This document shows positions 51,065-60,414 of a stretch of DNA of 64,000 nucleotides, piece by piece. Each line of letters opens with the position of its first letter. The stretch's first letter is position 1. The notes below the pieces were generated by a model that was not told the DNA's origin, made no database searches, and saw nothing but the letters and a program-made list of their open reading frames with translations. Made by a program: the position numbers and the translations under genes. Origin of the DNA: Hahella chejuensis KCTC 2396 (GTDB lineage Bacteria; Pseudomonadota; Gammaproteobacteria; Pseudomonadales; Oleiphilaceae); the NCBI RefSeq assembly GCF_000012985.1, contig NC_007645.1, forward strand, positions 3,068,501-3,132,500, in the 5' to 3' direction.

Positions 51065-54000
51065 TCGCCGCCATCATACGCTGGTCGGTCGCCAACCGTT
51101 TCTTCGTATTGCTGGCGACTTTTATTCTGGTGGGCTGGGGCCTACACGCCTTGCGCAACACGCCTATCGACGCCATTCCTGATTTGTCCGACGTGCAGGT
51201 CATTATCAAGACTTCTTACCCCGGGCAGGCGCCGCAGGTGGTGCAGGATCAGGTGACCTATCCGCTGACGACGGCCATGCTGTCGGCGCCGGGCGCGCAG
51301 ACCGTGCGTGGATTTTCGTTCTTTGGGGATTCATACGTCTACGTGATATTTAAAGACGGAACCGACTTGTACTGGGCGCGCTCGCGGGTATTGGAATACC
51401 TGAGCCAGGTATCGGGACAACTGCCGTCCGCCGCCACACCCCAGCTGGGGCCGGACGCTACCGGTGTGGGCTGGGTGTACGCCTATGCGTTGGCGGACCG
51501 CAGTGGCGGTCACGATATCGGGCAATTACGCGCGATTCAGGACTGGTTCCTGAAGTTCGAGCTGCAAACGGTTCCTGGCGTGTCGGAAGTAGCGACCGTG
51601 GGCGGTATGGTCAAGCAGTATCAGGTGCAGGTGGACCCGAATCGTCTGCGCGCATACGGCGTCCCCCTGGCGCACATCAAAGCGGCGATTCAGAAAGGCA
51701 ACCGGGAAAGCGGCGCGTCGGTGATTGAAATGGCGGAAGCGGAGTACATGGTGCGGGTGACTGGCTATATCCAGGGGATCGACGAGCTGAAAAAAATTCC
51801 CCTGGGGCTGAACGCGAACGGCACGCCGTTACTGCTGGAAGATGTGGCGGATATCGTGATTGGTCCGCAGATGCGACGCGGCATTGCCGAGCTGAACGGC
51901 GAGGGAGAAGTGGTCGGTGGCGTCATCGTCATGCGTTTTGGCGAGAACGCGCAAGAGACCATAGAAGGGGTCAAAGAGCGGCTGGAAGAGCTCAAAAAAG
52001 GCTTGCCCGAGGGCGTGGAAGTCATTCCCACATATGACCGTTCGCATCTGATCGAACGGGCGGTGAATAATCTCTACGAGAAGCTGCTGGAAGAGTTTGT
52101 CGTGGTGACCGTGATCTGCGCCCTGTTTCTGTTTCACCTGCGCTCATCACTGGTGATTATCGTCAGTTTGCCCATTGGTATTCTGGCGGCGTTCATCGTC
52201 ATGCAGCATCAGGGCGTCAATGCCAACATCATGTCTCTGGGGGGCATCGCCATTGCTATCGGCGCGATGGTGGACGGCGCTATTGTCATGGTGGAGAACG
52301 TGCATAAACATATGGAACGCACGCCTCTCACCGCTGAGAACCGCTGGCGGGTGATCGCCGACGCGGCCTCGGAAGTGGGACCGCCGCTGTTCTTCTCATT
52401 GCTGATCATCACCATGAGTTTCCTGCCGGTGTTCACCCTGGAAGCGCAGGAAGGCAAGTTGTTCGCCCCGCTGGCGTTCACCAAAACCTACGCCATGGCC
52501 GCGGCGGCTGGACTGGCGATCACTCTGGTTCCTGTATTGATGGGCTACTTCATTCGCGGAAAGGTGACGCCCGAGCATAAAAATCCTCTGAATCGTCTGC
52601 TGACCGCACTGTATCGGCCGGTCATCCGGGGCGTTCTGAAGCATCCATGGCTGGCGATCGGCTTCAGTATTCTGTTGTTGGCGGTCGGCGTATGGCCGGT
52701 GAATAAACTGGGCGCGGAGTTCATGCCTCCCTTGGATGAAGGCGATCTGATGTACATGCCCACTACCTACGCCGGCGTGTCCATCGAAGAGGCGAGGGAG
52801 GTGCTGCAGCGCACTGACAAGCTGATTCGCACGGTGCCGGAAGTGGTCTCCGTTTTCGGTAAGATCGGTCGGGCGGATACCGCCACAGATCCCGCGCCGC
52901 TTACCATGATCGAGACGTTTATTCAACTGAAACCCCGTGAGCAATGGCGCGCCGGCATGACGCCGGAAAGCCTGCGCAAAGAGCTGGATGGACGGGTGAA
53001 GCTGCCCGGCCTCACCAACGCCTGGGTCATGCCGATCAAGACGCGTATCGATATGCTGTCCACAGGCATTAAAACCCCGGTAGGCGTGAAAGTCTCCGGC
53101 CCGGACCTGAAGGAGATAGAAAAGATCGGCAAGCGCCTGGAGCAGGTGTTGCCGAAGGTGGCGGGAACGGCCTCGGTGTATTCAGAACGCGTAGCGGGCG
53201 GGCGCTATGTCAAAGTGGATATCCGTCGCGCCGACGCCGCGCGTTATGGCTTATCGGTATCGGACATTCAGGATGTCACCAGCGCAGCGGTGGGGGGCAT
53301 GAATGTGACGGAAACGGTGGAAGGGCTGGAGCGTTTTCCGGTAAATATCCGTTATCCGCAGGCCTATCGAGATTCCGTGGAGCAACTGAAACTACTGCCG
53401 GTGGTCACGGCGGCGGGACAGCGTATCGCCCTGGCGGATGTGGCGGATATTTATATCGAGGACGGACCTCCCGCAATCAAGAGCGAAAACGCCCGCCTCA
53501 ACGGCTGGACCCTGGTGGATATTGAAGGCCGCGATCTGGGCTCCTATGTGGGGGAGGCGCAGAAAGTGGTGGCGGAGCAGGTGGATGTCCCGCCAGGATA
53601 TTCCATCGCCTGGTCCGGCCAGTATGAGTACATGTTGCGGGCCAAGGAAAAGCTGACTTTGGTAGTGCCGCTGACCTTGATGATTATTGTGGTGTTGCTG
53701 TACATGAACTTCCGCAATTTTGTTGAGGTGTTAATCATCATGGGAACGCTACCGTTCGCCTTGGTGGGCGGCGTCTGGTTGCTATATCTGCTTGACTATA
53801 ACCTGTCCGTGGCGGTGGGCGTTGGCTTTATCGCCCTGGCTGGCGTAGCTGTTGAGATTGGCGTGTTGATGCTGGTGTATCTGAATCAATCGTTGGCGGC
53901 GGTGCGCGAACAGGCGGAGCAGCAGGGACGCCCACTGAATCGCAATGATCTGCTGACCGCGGTGATGCAGGGGGCCGGCTTGCGGGTGAGGCCAATCATG

Positions 54001-54195
54001 ATGACCGTCGCCGCCATTGTGGTGGGACTGATTCCTATCATGTTGGGCGAGGGAACCGGTTCGGAGGTGATGCAGCGCATTGCCGGCCCCATGATCGGCG
54101 GTATGCTGAGTACTCTGGCGCTGGCGTTGCTGGTGATTCCCGCTTTGTATTACCTGTGGAGACGAATCGGGCTGCCGGCGGACAGGGCTGCATGA
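51061..54195 (+). CDS. cusA: heavy-metal RND efflux pump (CusA)
   Basis: The 1044-residue protein has the twelve-helix RND plan with two large periplasmic loops. HME-class signatures are LRNTPIDAIPDLSDVQVII (after the first helix), GAMVDGAIVMVENVHKHMER (TM4 acidic proton-relay residues) and GAEFMPPLDEGDLMYMPTTY in loop 2. Met residues in the periplasmic domain (for example around 570-680) are candidates for the Cu/Ag ladder. It exports monovalent copper or silver through CusC using proton flow. The ATGA overlap with cusB points to a tightly coupled operon. No cusRS-type sensor pair is in the window. Confidence 0.95.
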   Translation: MIAAIIRWSVANRFFVLLATFILVGWGLHALRNTPIDAIPDLSDVQVIIKTSYPGQAPQVVQDQVTYPLTTAMLSAPGAQTVRGFSFFGDSYVYVIFKDGTDLYWARSRVLEYLSQVSGQLPSAATPQLGPDATGVGWVYAYALADRSGGHDIGQLRAIQDWFLKFELQTVPGVSEVATVGGMVKQYQVQVDPNRLRAYGVPLAHIKAAIQKGNRESGASVIEMAEAEYMVRVTGYIQGIDELKKIPLGLNANGTPLLLEDVADIVIGPQMRRGIAELNGEGEVVGGVIVMRFGENAQETIEGVKERLEELKKGLPEGVEVIPTYDRSHLIERAVNNLYEKLLEEFVVVTVICALFLFHLRSSLVIIVSLPIGILAAFIVMQHQGVNANIMSLGGIAIAIGAMVDGAIVMVENVHKHMERTPLTAENRWRVIADAASEVGPPLFFSLLIITMSFLPVFTLEAQEGKLFAPLAFTKTYAMAAAAGLAITLVPVLMGYFIRGKVTPEHKNPLNRLLTALYRPVIRGVLKHPWLAIGFSILLLAVGVWPVNKLGAEFMPPLDEGDLMYMPTTYAGVSIEEAREVLQRTDKLIRTVPEVVSVFGKIGRADTATDPAPLTMIETFIQLKPREQWRAGMTPESLRKELDGRVKLPGLTNAWVMPIKTRIDMLSTGIKTPVGVKVSGPDLKEIEKIGKRLEQVLPKVAGTASVYSERVAGGRYVKVDIRRADAARYGLSVSDIQDVTSAAVGGMNVTETVEGLERFPVNIRYPQAYRDSVEQLKLLPVVTAAGQRIALADVADIYIEDGPPAIKSENARLNGWTLVDIEGRDLGSYVGEAQKVVAEQVDVPPGYSIAWSGQYEYMLRAKEKLTLVVPLTLMIIVVLLYMNFRNFVEVLIIMGTLPFALVGGVWLLYLLDYNLSVAVGVGFIALAGVAVEIGVLMLVYLNQSLAAVREQAEQQGRPLNRNDLLTAVMQGAGLRVRPIMMTVAAIVVGLIPIMLGEGTGSEVMQRIAGPMIGGMLSTLALALLVIPALYYLWRRIGLPADRAA

Positions 54196-54287
54196 GCTTT
54201 GACATCCCTGATTTATGGGCTGCTGTGAACGTTAAATCACACAGTAAGTTGAGTTTTTTTAAGTAAAGCGAAGAGAGAAGAGAAATA

Positions 54288-54764
54288 ATGTTATTAAAAA
54301 ACTGGATGTTCGGCGCCCTGTTGATGGGCGTCAGTGTGACTGTCGCCGCGTCCGGCGGCCATGACCACTCTCACCATCATGAGTCAAAAGTGTCTCCGGC
54401 CGGGACTCCCGGCGACGCCGCCAAGGTAAGCCGCACTATCGAGATAAAAGCCACCGACGCTATGAAATTCGAACCAGGAGCTATTGACGTCAAGGCGGGA
54501 GAAACCGTGAAACTGGTGATAACCAACGTTGGACAGGTGCGCCACGAATTCTCCGTGGGTACGCAACAGGAACACAAAGCACACGGCGAAATGATGCGCG
54601 CCATGCCGGATATGAAACACGATGACGGCGCCTCCGTCTCCCTGGAGCCCGGCGAAAGCCGCGAAATCATCTGGACCTTCGCCAGCGCCGGAACCTTCGA
54701 AATGGCCTGCAACATACCGGGCCACTATGAAGCAGGCATGCACGGCGACGTGACGGTGAAATAA
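54288..54764 (+). CDS. periplasmic cupredoxin-like protein
   Basis: The 158-residue precursor has signal peptide FGALLMGVSVTVAA and a His-rich start (HDHSHHHES), then a cupredoxin fold (about 50-158). Type 1 copper ligands are visible: His in VRHEFSVGT and a Cys, His, Met set in EMACNIPGHYEAGMHG. The loop HGEMMRAMPDMKHDDG adds Met/His residues. In copper loci such proteins act as copper carriers or electron donors. It follows cusA by 92 bases and probably belongs to the same regulon. Confidence 0.9.
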   Translation: MLLKNWMFGALLMGVSVTVAASGGHDHSHHHESKVSPAGTPGDAAKVSRTIEIKATDAMKFEPGAIDVKAGETVKLVITNVGQVRHEFSVGTQQEHKAHGEMMRAMPDMKHDDGASVSLEPGESREIIWTFASAGTFEMACNIPGHYEAGMHGDVTVK

Positions 54765-55078
54765 CCGCAGTTGCGATAACACCGCTACGAAGCTGCGCAG
54801 GGATGCGTGGCTTAAGGCCTCGTAGTCGAGTCTGTCGCGGCGAAAAATGATAAGCTGAAATTCGTTGTTTTTACGCAGGCTTCAGCGCCACAAATACGAT
54901 GCATACACTGGAAATATATAGCGCCCCAAATTCTAGAGACAAAGGAGCGACTTTGGATGGGGGCCCTTAGAGCAAGGCTTAAGCCAGAGTGAGTGGATGA
55001 AAAGAACAGGCCCTTTTTACTTCGACAAGACGGCTTATATCTCCGCCTTGCGGGTTTATTCGATGCGATGAGGTGGTG
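54765..55078. other. gap after the cupredoxin gene, no gene seen
   Basis: Between the cupredoxin stop and the SUKH-like gene there is no frame, repeat or strong hairpin that I can support; a weak ribosome-like GAGG precedes the next start. Confidence 0.5.
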
Positions 55079-55636
55079 ATGTATAGCCTGGAAAAGCTGG
55101 CCAAAGTGAACGATATGGTGAGCGGATATGTCTGTCACGAAGAAAAGCCAACTCTGGACAGCATTAACCGGATCAATGAACACTTTGGATTCTCGTTGCC
55201 CCAGGGGCTGACAGATTTCGCAATACTATCGGCTAATTTTGGCAGTTTCTTCGCCAGCCTGGGAGAAGACTACTACAACCACTACCATATCATCAGAGTA
55301 AACAGGATATTTCGCAGGTTGCGCAGAAGGGCGCATGGCGATAAATGGCGGGCCGCCAAACCAAAGCCGTATATAGTGATTAATCATGGTCATGATCGAT
55401 GTTGCGACTGTATTGATACAAGCGATTGGAACGAGGCGATACAGGAGTATCGAATAGTATTTTGGTATCCCGGCGCCAAGGAAGTCGAATATAGGTATGA
55501 CAGTTTTCTGCACTACATTAACCATCATGTTATGGCGCGCGCGAATTACCACTTAAATAACATCAATAACTCTGGAAATATTCGCACGCCTTCGCGAGAA
55601 ATTGCAGAGCGGATCAAGAGGGTATTGGAGTTATGA
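55079..55636 (+). CDS. SUKH (SMI1/KNR4)-like immunity-type protein
   Basis: Two GTG codons precede ATG 55079; GAGG upstream suits the ATG. The 185-residue protein has the SUKH pattern: LDSINRINEHFGFSLPQGLT and DFAILSANFGSFFASLGED (about 35-65), then IIRVNRIFRRLRRR, PYIVINHGHDRCCDCID (about 100-117) and EYRIVFWYPGAKEVEYRYDS FLHYI. SUKH proteins commonly neutralise polymorphic nuclease toxins, but no toxin gene is adjacent. Its stop codon overlaps the start of the cytochrome c gene, so the two are translated together. A role in copper handling rather than immunity cannot be excluded. Confidence 0.72.
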   Translation: MYSLEKLAKVNDMVSGYVCHEEKPTLDSINRINEHFGFSLPQGLTDFAILSANFGSFFASLGEDYYNHYHIIRVNRIFRRLRRRAHGDKWRAAKPKPYIVINHGHDRCCDCIDTSDWNEAIQEYRIVFWYPGAKEVEYRYDSFLHYINHHVMARANYHLNNINNSGNIRTPSREIAERIKRVLEL

Positions 55637-56100
55637 CCTTAATTATGAAAATAGTGCAGCGACGAGCGGCATACAGCCGATTCACTATGGCGATAGGGCT
55701 GGGCTTAACTCTGATGTTATCGGCCTGCACGCAACCCCAAACAGACACCGGCCGTTGGTACACAAAAGCTCAGGCTGAAACCGGAAAAACGTTATTTGAA
55801 GCTAATTGCGGCGTATGCCATGGGCGTCGCGCCCAAGGGCTGGCGGAGGACTGGAAGAAGCCGGACGCCAGCGGACATTATCCGCCTCCGCCGCTGAACG
55901 GAACGGCGCACGCGTGGCATCATCCCATGGAAACCCTGTTAGCGACGATCGAAAACGGCGGCGCGCCGGTGGGAGGTGTGATGCCGGCCTTTGGCGATAA
56001 GTTCAGTCAGGAGCAGAAACTGGCGTTGATCGCCTATTTCCAAAGCTTGTGGCCGGACGATATCTACCAACAATGGCGAGAAATCGACGACCGTAATTAG
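55633..56100 (+). CDS. monohaem c-type cytochrome, lipoprotein
   Basis: ATG 55633 overlaps the SUKH stop (ATGA), and another ATG is at 55645. A signal peptide ends in the lipobox LSAC, so the protein should be membrane-anchored. The haem motif CGVCH is at about residue 59 from 55633, and the distal Met is in GVMPAFGDK. It resembles class I cytochromes c of about 85 mature residues, used as small electron carriers. With cupredoxin upstream it may link copper redox chemistry to respiration. Confidence 0.87.
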   Translation: MTLIMKIVQRRAAYSRFTMAIGLGLTLMLSACTQPQTDTGRWYTKAQAETGKTLFEANCGVCHGRRAQGLAEDWKKPDASGHYPPPPLNGTAHAWHHPMETLLATIENGGAPVGGVMPAFGDKFSQEQKLALIAYFQSLWPDDIYQQWREIDDRN

Positions 56101-56249
56101 GTCCCAGGAATTCTTATAAACAGCGGGATTATGAAGCCGCTAATCGCTACAATGCCGCCCCCATAGCAGCTTGGCGCGGTGAAGTATTGAACTGGAAACG
56201 CTACGGCTGAATTTGAAGACAGTGATAAGGGAAAGTTGGTCGGTAGCAC

Positions 56250-56612
56250 ATGTATTTAGCGGTATTCTTTGTTGTCATAAGCGTATTGGGAATGACGGGG
56301 GCGATTTTTGGACTTCACAGCACCAGGGAAGCGACTTATTTAGGTCTGATATTTGTGTTTTGGGGAATGTTCGCCATTAGCGCCAGTAGTTTACTGCGCA
56401 GAATGAAGTATTTTAAAAACTCACGAACGCCAGTGTCTGTGCACATATTAGGCATTTCCGTATTTGCCGTGCTCGCAATTCCCATCGTCACTAAATGGGT
56501 CCAAACTGATTTTTCAAATCCGAAAGTACTTCTTGTACCTCTGATAGGCATTGCATGTGTCTATGGCGTTTATGGACTCTATTGGCTGCGTATGAGAGGG
56601 AACGTTACCTAA
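56250..56612 (+). CDS. small integral membrane protein
   Basis: The 120-residue protein has four hydrophobic helices (LAVFFVVISVLGMTGAIFGL, LGLIFVFWGMFAISASSLL, VHILGISVFAVLAIPIVTKW and VLLVPLIGIACVYGVYGLYW). No family recognised. It lies 150 bases after the cytochrome c gene and may be unrelated to it. Confidence 0.65.
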   Translation: MYLAVFFVVISVLGMTGAIFGLHSTREATYLGLIFVFWGMFAISASSLLRRMKYFKNSRTPVSVHILGISVFAVLAIPIVTKWVQTDFSNPKVLLVPLIGIACVYGVYGLYWLRMRGNVT

Positions 56613-56633
56613 GTTCGTTGACGCCGAGCGTGC

Positions 56634-56651
56634 AGACGCCGTATGGCGTCT
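56634..56651. terminator. hairpin between convergent genes
   Basis: AGACGCC/GGCGTCT with a 4-base loop, between the small membrane protein and SUMF1-fold genes. There is no T-run; probably a weak bidirectional terminator. Confidence 0.4.
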
Positions 56652-56667
56652 ACTGCGAGGCAACCCA

Positions 56668-58065
56668 CTAGAAGTCTGCCGGCTTTTTGTTCCTGGCGAT
56701 GCGTAATCCAATGTATTCGCTGGATGGAGGGCGGGGACTCCGCTGCGCTGATCTGCTGTAACCACCGCCACGGGTCACCCTGAGGTTGGAGTTAGCCGTG
56801 TCTTTGCTTGCGTCTCGGGCTTCCTTGCCACCGTAGTTCTCGTCCCATTCACTGCTACACCATTCAGATACATTGCCTAGCATGTCGTACAAGCCAAAGG
56901 GGTTGGGAGGAAATTGGGCGATTTTTCCTAAACCGTTTGTTTGAACAGGGTTGTAATACGCTTTCGTTTCATCATCTTTTTCGCCATACCAATAAGCGGA
57001 TGTCGTACCGGCTCGACAAGCGTACTCCCATTCTGCTTCCGTGGGTAAGCGGTAGTCATAATGGCGACATTCTGCAGAGAGCCAGCGGCAAAAAGAGGCA
57101 GCTTCCCAGTAGCTCACTTGTACAGGAATGAGTCCTTTTTCCAAATCGCTAACTTCCGGCCTGGATAGGCCAGCTTTATCACAATAAAGTTCGTATTGGG
57201 CATAAGTAACTGGCGCCCTCATTAAGGAGAAGTTATCAATAAGTACGGTATGGAGCCTTTCATTGGCGTATCGCCCCTTTTCAGTTATAGGGCTTCCCAT
57301 GTTAAAACGCCCTTCAGGAATATCAACGAAGTCATCGTCATTAACTGGTAACAGATCCGTTGCTCTTCTCTCTATTTCTGACTGATGCTCGTCATTAATT
57401 TCTCTGACCTTCTCGTAATAGTTTGCCAACGTCTCTTTCTTAATAGCTTCCGCGTTAGGCGCTGGCGGAAGGTTGGCGTCGAAAGAGCCACAAAATAGAG
57501 AGGTGGAGAAGGGGACATAGTCAAGGCCATGCTTTTTCATCAGGTCAGCAGCCCTTACGAATATAAAAACCTGTAAGAACTTGCTTGCAAGTGAATATTC
57601 GAAATAGTCACCGTGCTCTGGAAAACCGTATTTTTCTAAGTTTTTGTAATCGATTTTATCGAACTCACCACAACCGAAAAAATCTATATCACCATTTTCT
57701 TCATAGGTTGAGCACATGTATAGCTCAATGCTGACTAACTTGGGAGGTGTCCAATAGTAGATGATATTGATCCCATTTAACTCGAACAGCGCCCAATCTA
57801 TGGATTTAAAGTGAGTCAGATTTTCTTCGATGGCATGTTCTACTTCTCCGAACCCAACAGACATCCTTTTATAGTCAAGAGTCGGCAGATGAATGTCCAA
57901 GAGCTTTGAGTACAGCCCTTCTAGCTCATGATGCTTTCTCTCATTGACGTAGCCTCGAAATAGGGCTCTGAAGGCCTCTCTAAATTTCGCTTCATCAAAG
58001 CTTTCTCTGCAATGATCGATAGCGGCTAGGAAATCTTGATAGACCTGTAGACGGTTAGAAGACAT
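56668..58065 (-). CDS. SUMF1-fold (formylglycine-generating-like) protein without catalytic cysteines
   Basis: The 465-residue protein has an unrecognised N-terminal domain of about 230 residues (SNRLQVYQDFLAAIDHCRES, FGCGEFDKIDYKNLEKYG) and then a SUMF1/FGE-sulfatase domain (about 240-465): DIPEGRFNMGSP, LPTEAEWEYACRAGTTSAYW, PNPFGLYDMLGNVSEWCSSE and RVTRGGGYSRSAQRSPRP. True formylglycine-generating enzymes have two Cys in the segment after GGS; here it has none, so enzymatic activity of that type is unlikely. Related domains act as scaffolds, ligand sensors or components of toxin and surface systems. No sulfatase gene is adjacent. Confidence 0.85.
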   Translation of the reverse strand: MSSNRLQVYQDFLAAIDHCRESFDEAKFREAFRALFRGYVNERKHHELEGLYSKLLDIHLPTLDYKRMSVGFGEVEHAIEENLTHFKSIDWALFELNGINIIYYWTPPKLVSIELYMCSTYEENGDIDFFGCGEFDKIDYKNLEKYGFPEHGDYFEYSLASKFLQVFIFVRAADLMKKHGLDYVPFSTSLFCGSFDANLPPAPNAEAIKKETLANYYEKVREINDEHQSEIERRATDLLPVNDDDFVDIPEGRFNMGSPITEKGRYANERLHTVLIDNFSLMRAPVTYAQYELYCDKAGLSRPEVSDLEKGLIPVQVSYWEAASFCRWLSAECRHYDYRLPTEAEWEYACRAGTTSAYWYGEKDDETKAYYNPVQTNGLGKIAQFPPNPFGLYDMLGNVSEWCSSEWDENYGGKEARDASKDTANSNLRVTRGGGYSRSAQRSPRPPSSEYIGLRIARNKKPADF

Positions 58066-58385
58066 TACTGGCTAGTTCTCTGGAGTGATAATGGCTGGCT
58101 ATTGTACGGATTTGAAAATCCCATAAAAGCAATGAATTTAAAGTTAGCTGGGGAAGTTCGAAGACTACGAATAATTTCGTCGCAGAGAGGTGGGGCGAAT
58201 CGGTGGAAGATCAGCGATTATAATCAAATCGCCAAAACCCATACATTTAAACTACGGGCTTGCCGTTGCGCCACCCGCTACAATGCCGGCCGCAGAGGGG
58301 ACGTGAATGCTTGTCGAGATTGATTTTTGGTCGATTTACAGTCAGTCTCGAGCGACTTAATACTCATCATGAGAGGTGTAGTTCA
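58066..58385. other. divergent promoter region, no gene
   Basis: This gap between the divergent SUMF1-fold and Nudix genes contains a 73-codon plus-strand frame at 58102-58323 with no protein-like features. Both promoters presumably lie here; I see no obvious operator. Confidence 0.5.
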
Positions 58386-58913
58386 GTGGAGATTAAGTAC
58401 TGCAATCAATGCGGAGGCTCCGTTAGTCTGGCCACTCCCATCGGCGATAGTCATCCCCGTCATATCTGCGTTCAGTGCGGTTATGTTCATTATCAGAATC
58501 CTAAAGTTGTAACCGGTTGTCTGGTGTACCAAGGCGACAAGGTGTTGCTGTGCAAGCGGGCTATTGAGCCGCGGCTGGGGATGTGGACAGTGCCGGCGGG
58601 ATTTATGGAGAACGGCGAAAGCACCCGGGATGCGGCAAAGCGGGAGACCATGGAGGAGTCCGGCGCTATCGTGGCGATGCAGGATTTGTTTCTGGTGGCG
58701 AATCTGCCGCACGCCAATCAGGTGTATATGCTGTATCTGGCGGAGTTGAAGGACACGGGCCCGCATGGACCAGAAACATCTGAAGTAACGTTGTTTGGCA
58801 AAGATGATCTGCCGTGGGAAGAAGTCGGCTTCTATACCGTGAAATATGGATTAATGCGATTTTTCGAAGACTTGGATAAAGGTAAATTCAGCCTACATGA
58901 AATTGACTTTTAA
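58386..58913 (+). CDS. Nudix hydrolase with N-terminal zinc ribbon
   Basis: The start is GTG 58386 (GAGAGGTG nine bases upstream), which begins VEIKYCNQCGG. The 175-residue protein has an N-terminal zinc ribbon (CNQCGG...CVQCGY, residues 6-36), then a Nudix domain with the box GFMENGESTRDAAKRETMEE SGA (about 77-99), fully matching GX5EX7REUXEEXGU. Zinc-ribbon Nudix proteins of this type include NADH pyrophosphatase relatives. It should hydrolyse a nucleoside-diphosphate-linked compound. The gene overlaps the LprI-like gene by 17 bases, which suggests coupling. Confidence 0.9.
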   Translation: MEIKYCNQCGGSVSLATPIGDSHPRHICVQCGYVHYQNPKVVTGCLVYQGDKVLLCKRAIEPRLGMWTVPAGFMENGESTRDAAKRETMEESGAIVAMQDLFLVANLPHANQVYMLYLAELKDTGPHGPETSEVTLFGKDDLPWEEVGFYTVKYGLMRFFEDLDKGKFSLHEIDF

Positions 58914-59607
58914 GCTGCGCCGCTATGGGACCGCCCTCGGCGTGGCGATATTGGCGCTTGATGGCTCTGTCAGCGCCGCGGCCAGTTTTGATTGCGCTAA
59001 GGCGAGTTCCAGTGTTGAGGCGCTAATATGCGAGGACGATCAGTTATCAAGCCTGGATGAGAGATTGGCCGCCGCTTATAAGCAGGCCAGGGAATCTGGA
59101 TTCGGTAAGGAAATTAAATTCAGTCAGACGCTATGGCTGAACAACTCACGTAATCTATGCGAAGACGCTGAATGCCTGTTACGCGTATATGATCAGCGTC
59201 TGGATGTGCTTTCTAAACTGAGTGGGTTGTCCACACTGTTCAATGCGCGATATGAGCGCCTGATCCAGGACGACGAAGTATCGCCAGACATAATCGATTA
59301 CTTGGAAGTTAACAGCGATGGCGCCGGCGTTCTGCAATTTGCATACGAATCCAATCACGCCAACGGCCACAGTTGCACGGTCGAAGGCGAGGCATTACAA
59401 GCTAAGAACGGCGCCTATGAATACCATGACTTGGACGTAGGCCAATGCCTGTTCCGCATCTACCTCGAAGATGAATCCCTGGTATTTGAGGATGTAGATG
59501 GCGCTTGTCGCACCTATTACTGCGGCGCCAGAGGCGTTATTGCGAAAGACCGCTTTGCGATAGGGGAGCCCAGGGCGTTGAAGGTTTTAACTGGAGGAAG
59601 TCCATAA
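58897..59607 (+). CDS. LprI/DUF1311-like exported protein
   Basis: The 236-residue precursor has a signal peptide (LGVAILALDGSVSAAA) and a first domain of LprI/DUF1311 type: SFDCAKASSSVEALICED, DERLAAAYKQA, FSQTLWLNNSRNLCEDAECL (about 27-92), with the four conserved Cys. The second part (about 115-236) is strand-rich (ILQFAYESNHANGHSCTVEG, EYHDLDVGQCLFRIYLED). LprI proteins are periplasmic and some inhibit lysozyme. It overlaps the Nudix gene and lies 4 bases before the next small gene, so the three form an operon. Confidence 0.85.
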   Translation: MKLTFKLRRYGTALGVAILALDGSVSAAASFDCAKASSSVEALICEDDQLSSLDERLAAAYKQARESGFGKEIKFSQTLWLNNSRNLCEDAECLLRVYDQRLDVLSKLSGLSTLFNARYERLIQDDEVSPDIIDYLEVNSDGAGVLQFAYESNHANGHSCTVEGEALQAKNGAYEYHDLDVGQCLFRIYLEDESLVFEDVDGACRTYYCGARGVIAKDRFAIGEPRALKVLTGGSP

Positions 59608-59611
59608 AGCA

Positions 59612-59920
59612 ATGCTGGACTTCAGCGGTAGAGACAGCCAGGCGCGTGAGGTCATGGCGCATTTCGCAGAGAGACACGGTGACCTGTTGCTCATCAGGTT
59701 GTCGAAAGGCTCCGCCGCAGTCGAGACGGTTGAACAGGCCGTCAAGCTGGCGGAGTTTTTCTGGTGGATGCTGGATCAATCCGAGGCGGATAGAGAAAGC
59801 GGGAGCCTCCTCGATGAAAACACCCCATTCTGGGTGGAACGGTTGATGACGATCATCAGTGGTTATTTGACTGTCCAGGGCTTTGAAAAGGAATGGGAAA
59901 TTGTGAGTGACAGAGCCTAA
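59612..59920 (+). CDS. small hypothetical protein, 102 residues
   Basis: Soluble, mainly helical (AREVMAHFAERHGDLLLIRL, TVEQAVKLAEFFWWMLDQSE, WVERLMTIISGYLTVQGFEK). It follows the LprI-like gene by 4 bases. No family recognised. Confidence 0.6.
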   Translation: MLDFSGRDSQAREVMAHFAERHGDLLLIRLSKGSAAVETVEQAVKLAEFFWWMLDQSEADRESGSLLDENTPFWVERLMTIISGYLTVQGFEKEWEIVSDRA

Positions 59921-59952
59921 CGCTTTGTTAAGCGCTTGGCGACAACCGAAAT

Positions 59953-60414
59953 TCAATCGGCCTTCACCTCGACGCCGTAAGCCTTCTTCGCGCTTTCAAT
60001 CTGCTGCTCAACGTTTACCTCAGGAAAAAGCAGGTAGCTTGGGGCGAGAATGTTAGCGCACTTGGAGATGCTGATTTCAAAGATGTTTTTAATGGGGAAG
60101 TTCTCTCCCGCCAAGGTTTTAAGCTTATTCAGATAGTCATTCCATTCCGGATCGGCAGGTTCGACTACCCGTGCGGCGCCTTTTATTTTGCAGCCTCTTT
60201 GTTCAAAGACATCGATATAGCTGACGCAAACTCTGGGATTATTGCGAATATTGCGCTCGCTGATGGGGGAAGCGATGTTGGCGATTAATATTGTCGTGGG
60301 ATTCAAAGCGAGGAAAATTTCTTTCGGCGAGACATTGGGTTCTCCCTCTAGACTTGATGTAGCCAGCCAGCAAAGTACGCTTTTGTTGGCGTATTCCTGA
60401 ATATCCAGTTTCAT
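59953..60414 (-). CDS. pyridoxamine 5'-phosphate oxidase-fold protein
   Basis: The 153-residue protein has the split-barrel flavin-binding fold: SVLCWLATSSLEGEPNVSPK (about 12-31), NPTTILIANIASPISERNIR, NPRVCVSYIDVFEQRGCKIKG and an end that includes a final helix (VEQQIESAKKAYG). Such proteins bind FMN, haem or F420. Its substrate is unknown. It is convergent with the small helical gene. Confidence 0.85.
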   Translation of the reverse strand: MKLDIQEYANKSVLCWLATSSLEGEPNVSPKEIFLALNPTTILIANIASPISERNIRNNPRVCVSYIDVFEQRGCKIKGAARVVEPADPEWNDYLNKLKTLAGENFPIKNIFEISISKCANILAPSYLLFPEVNVEQQIESAKKAYGVEVKAD

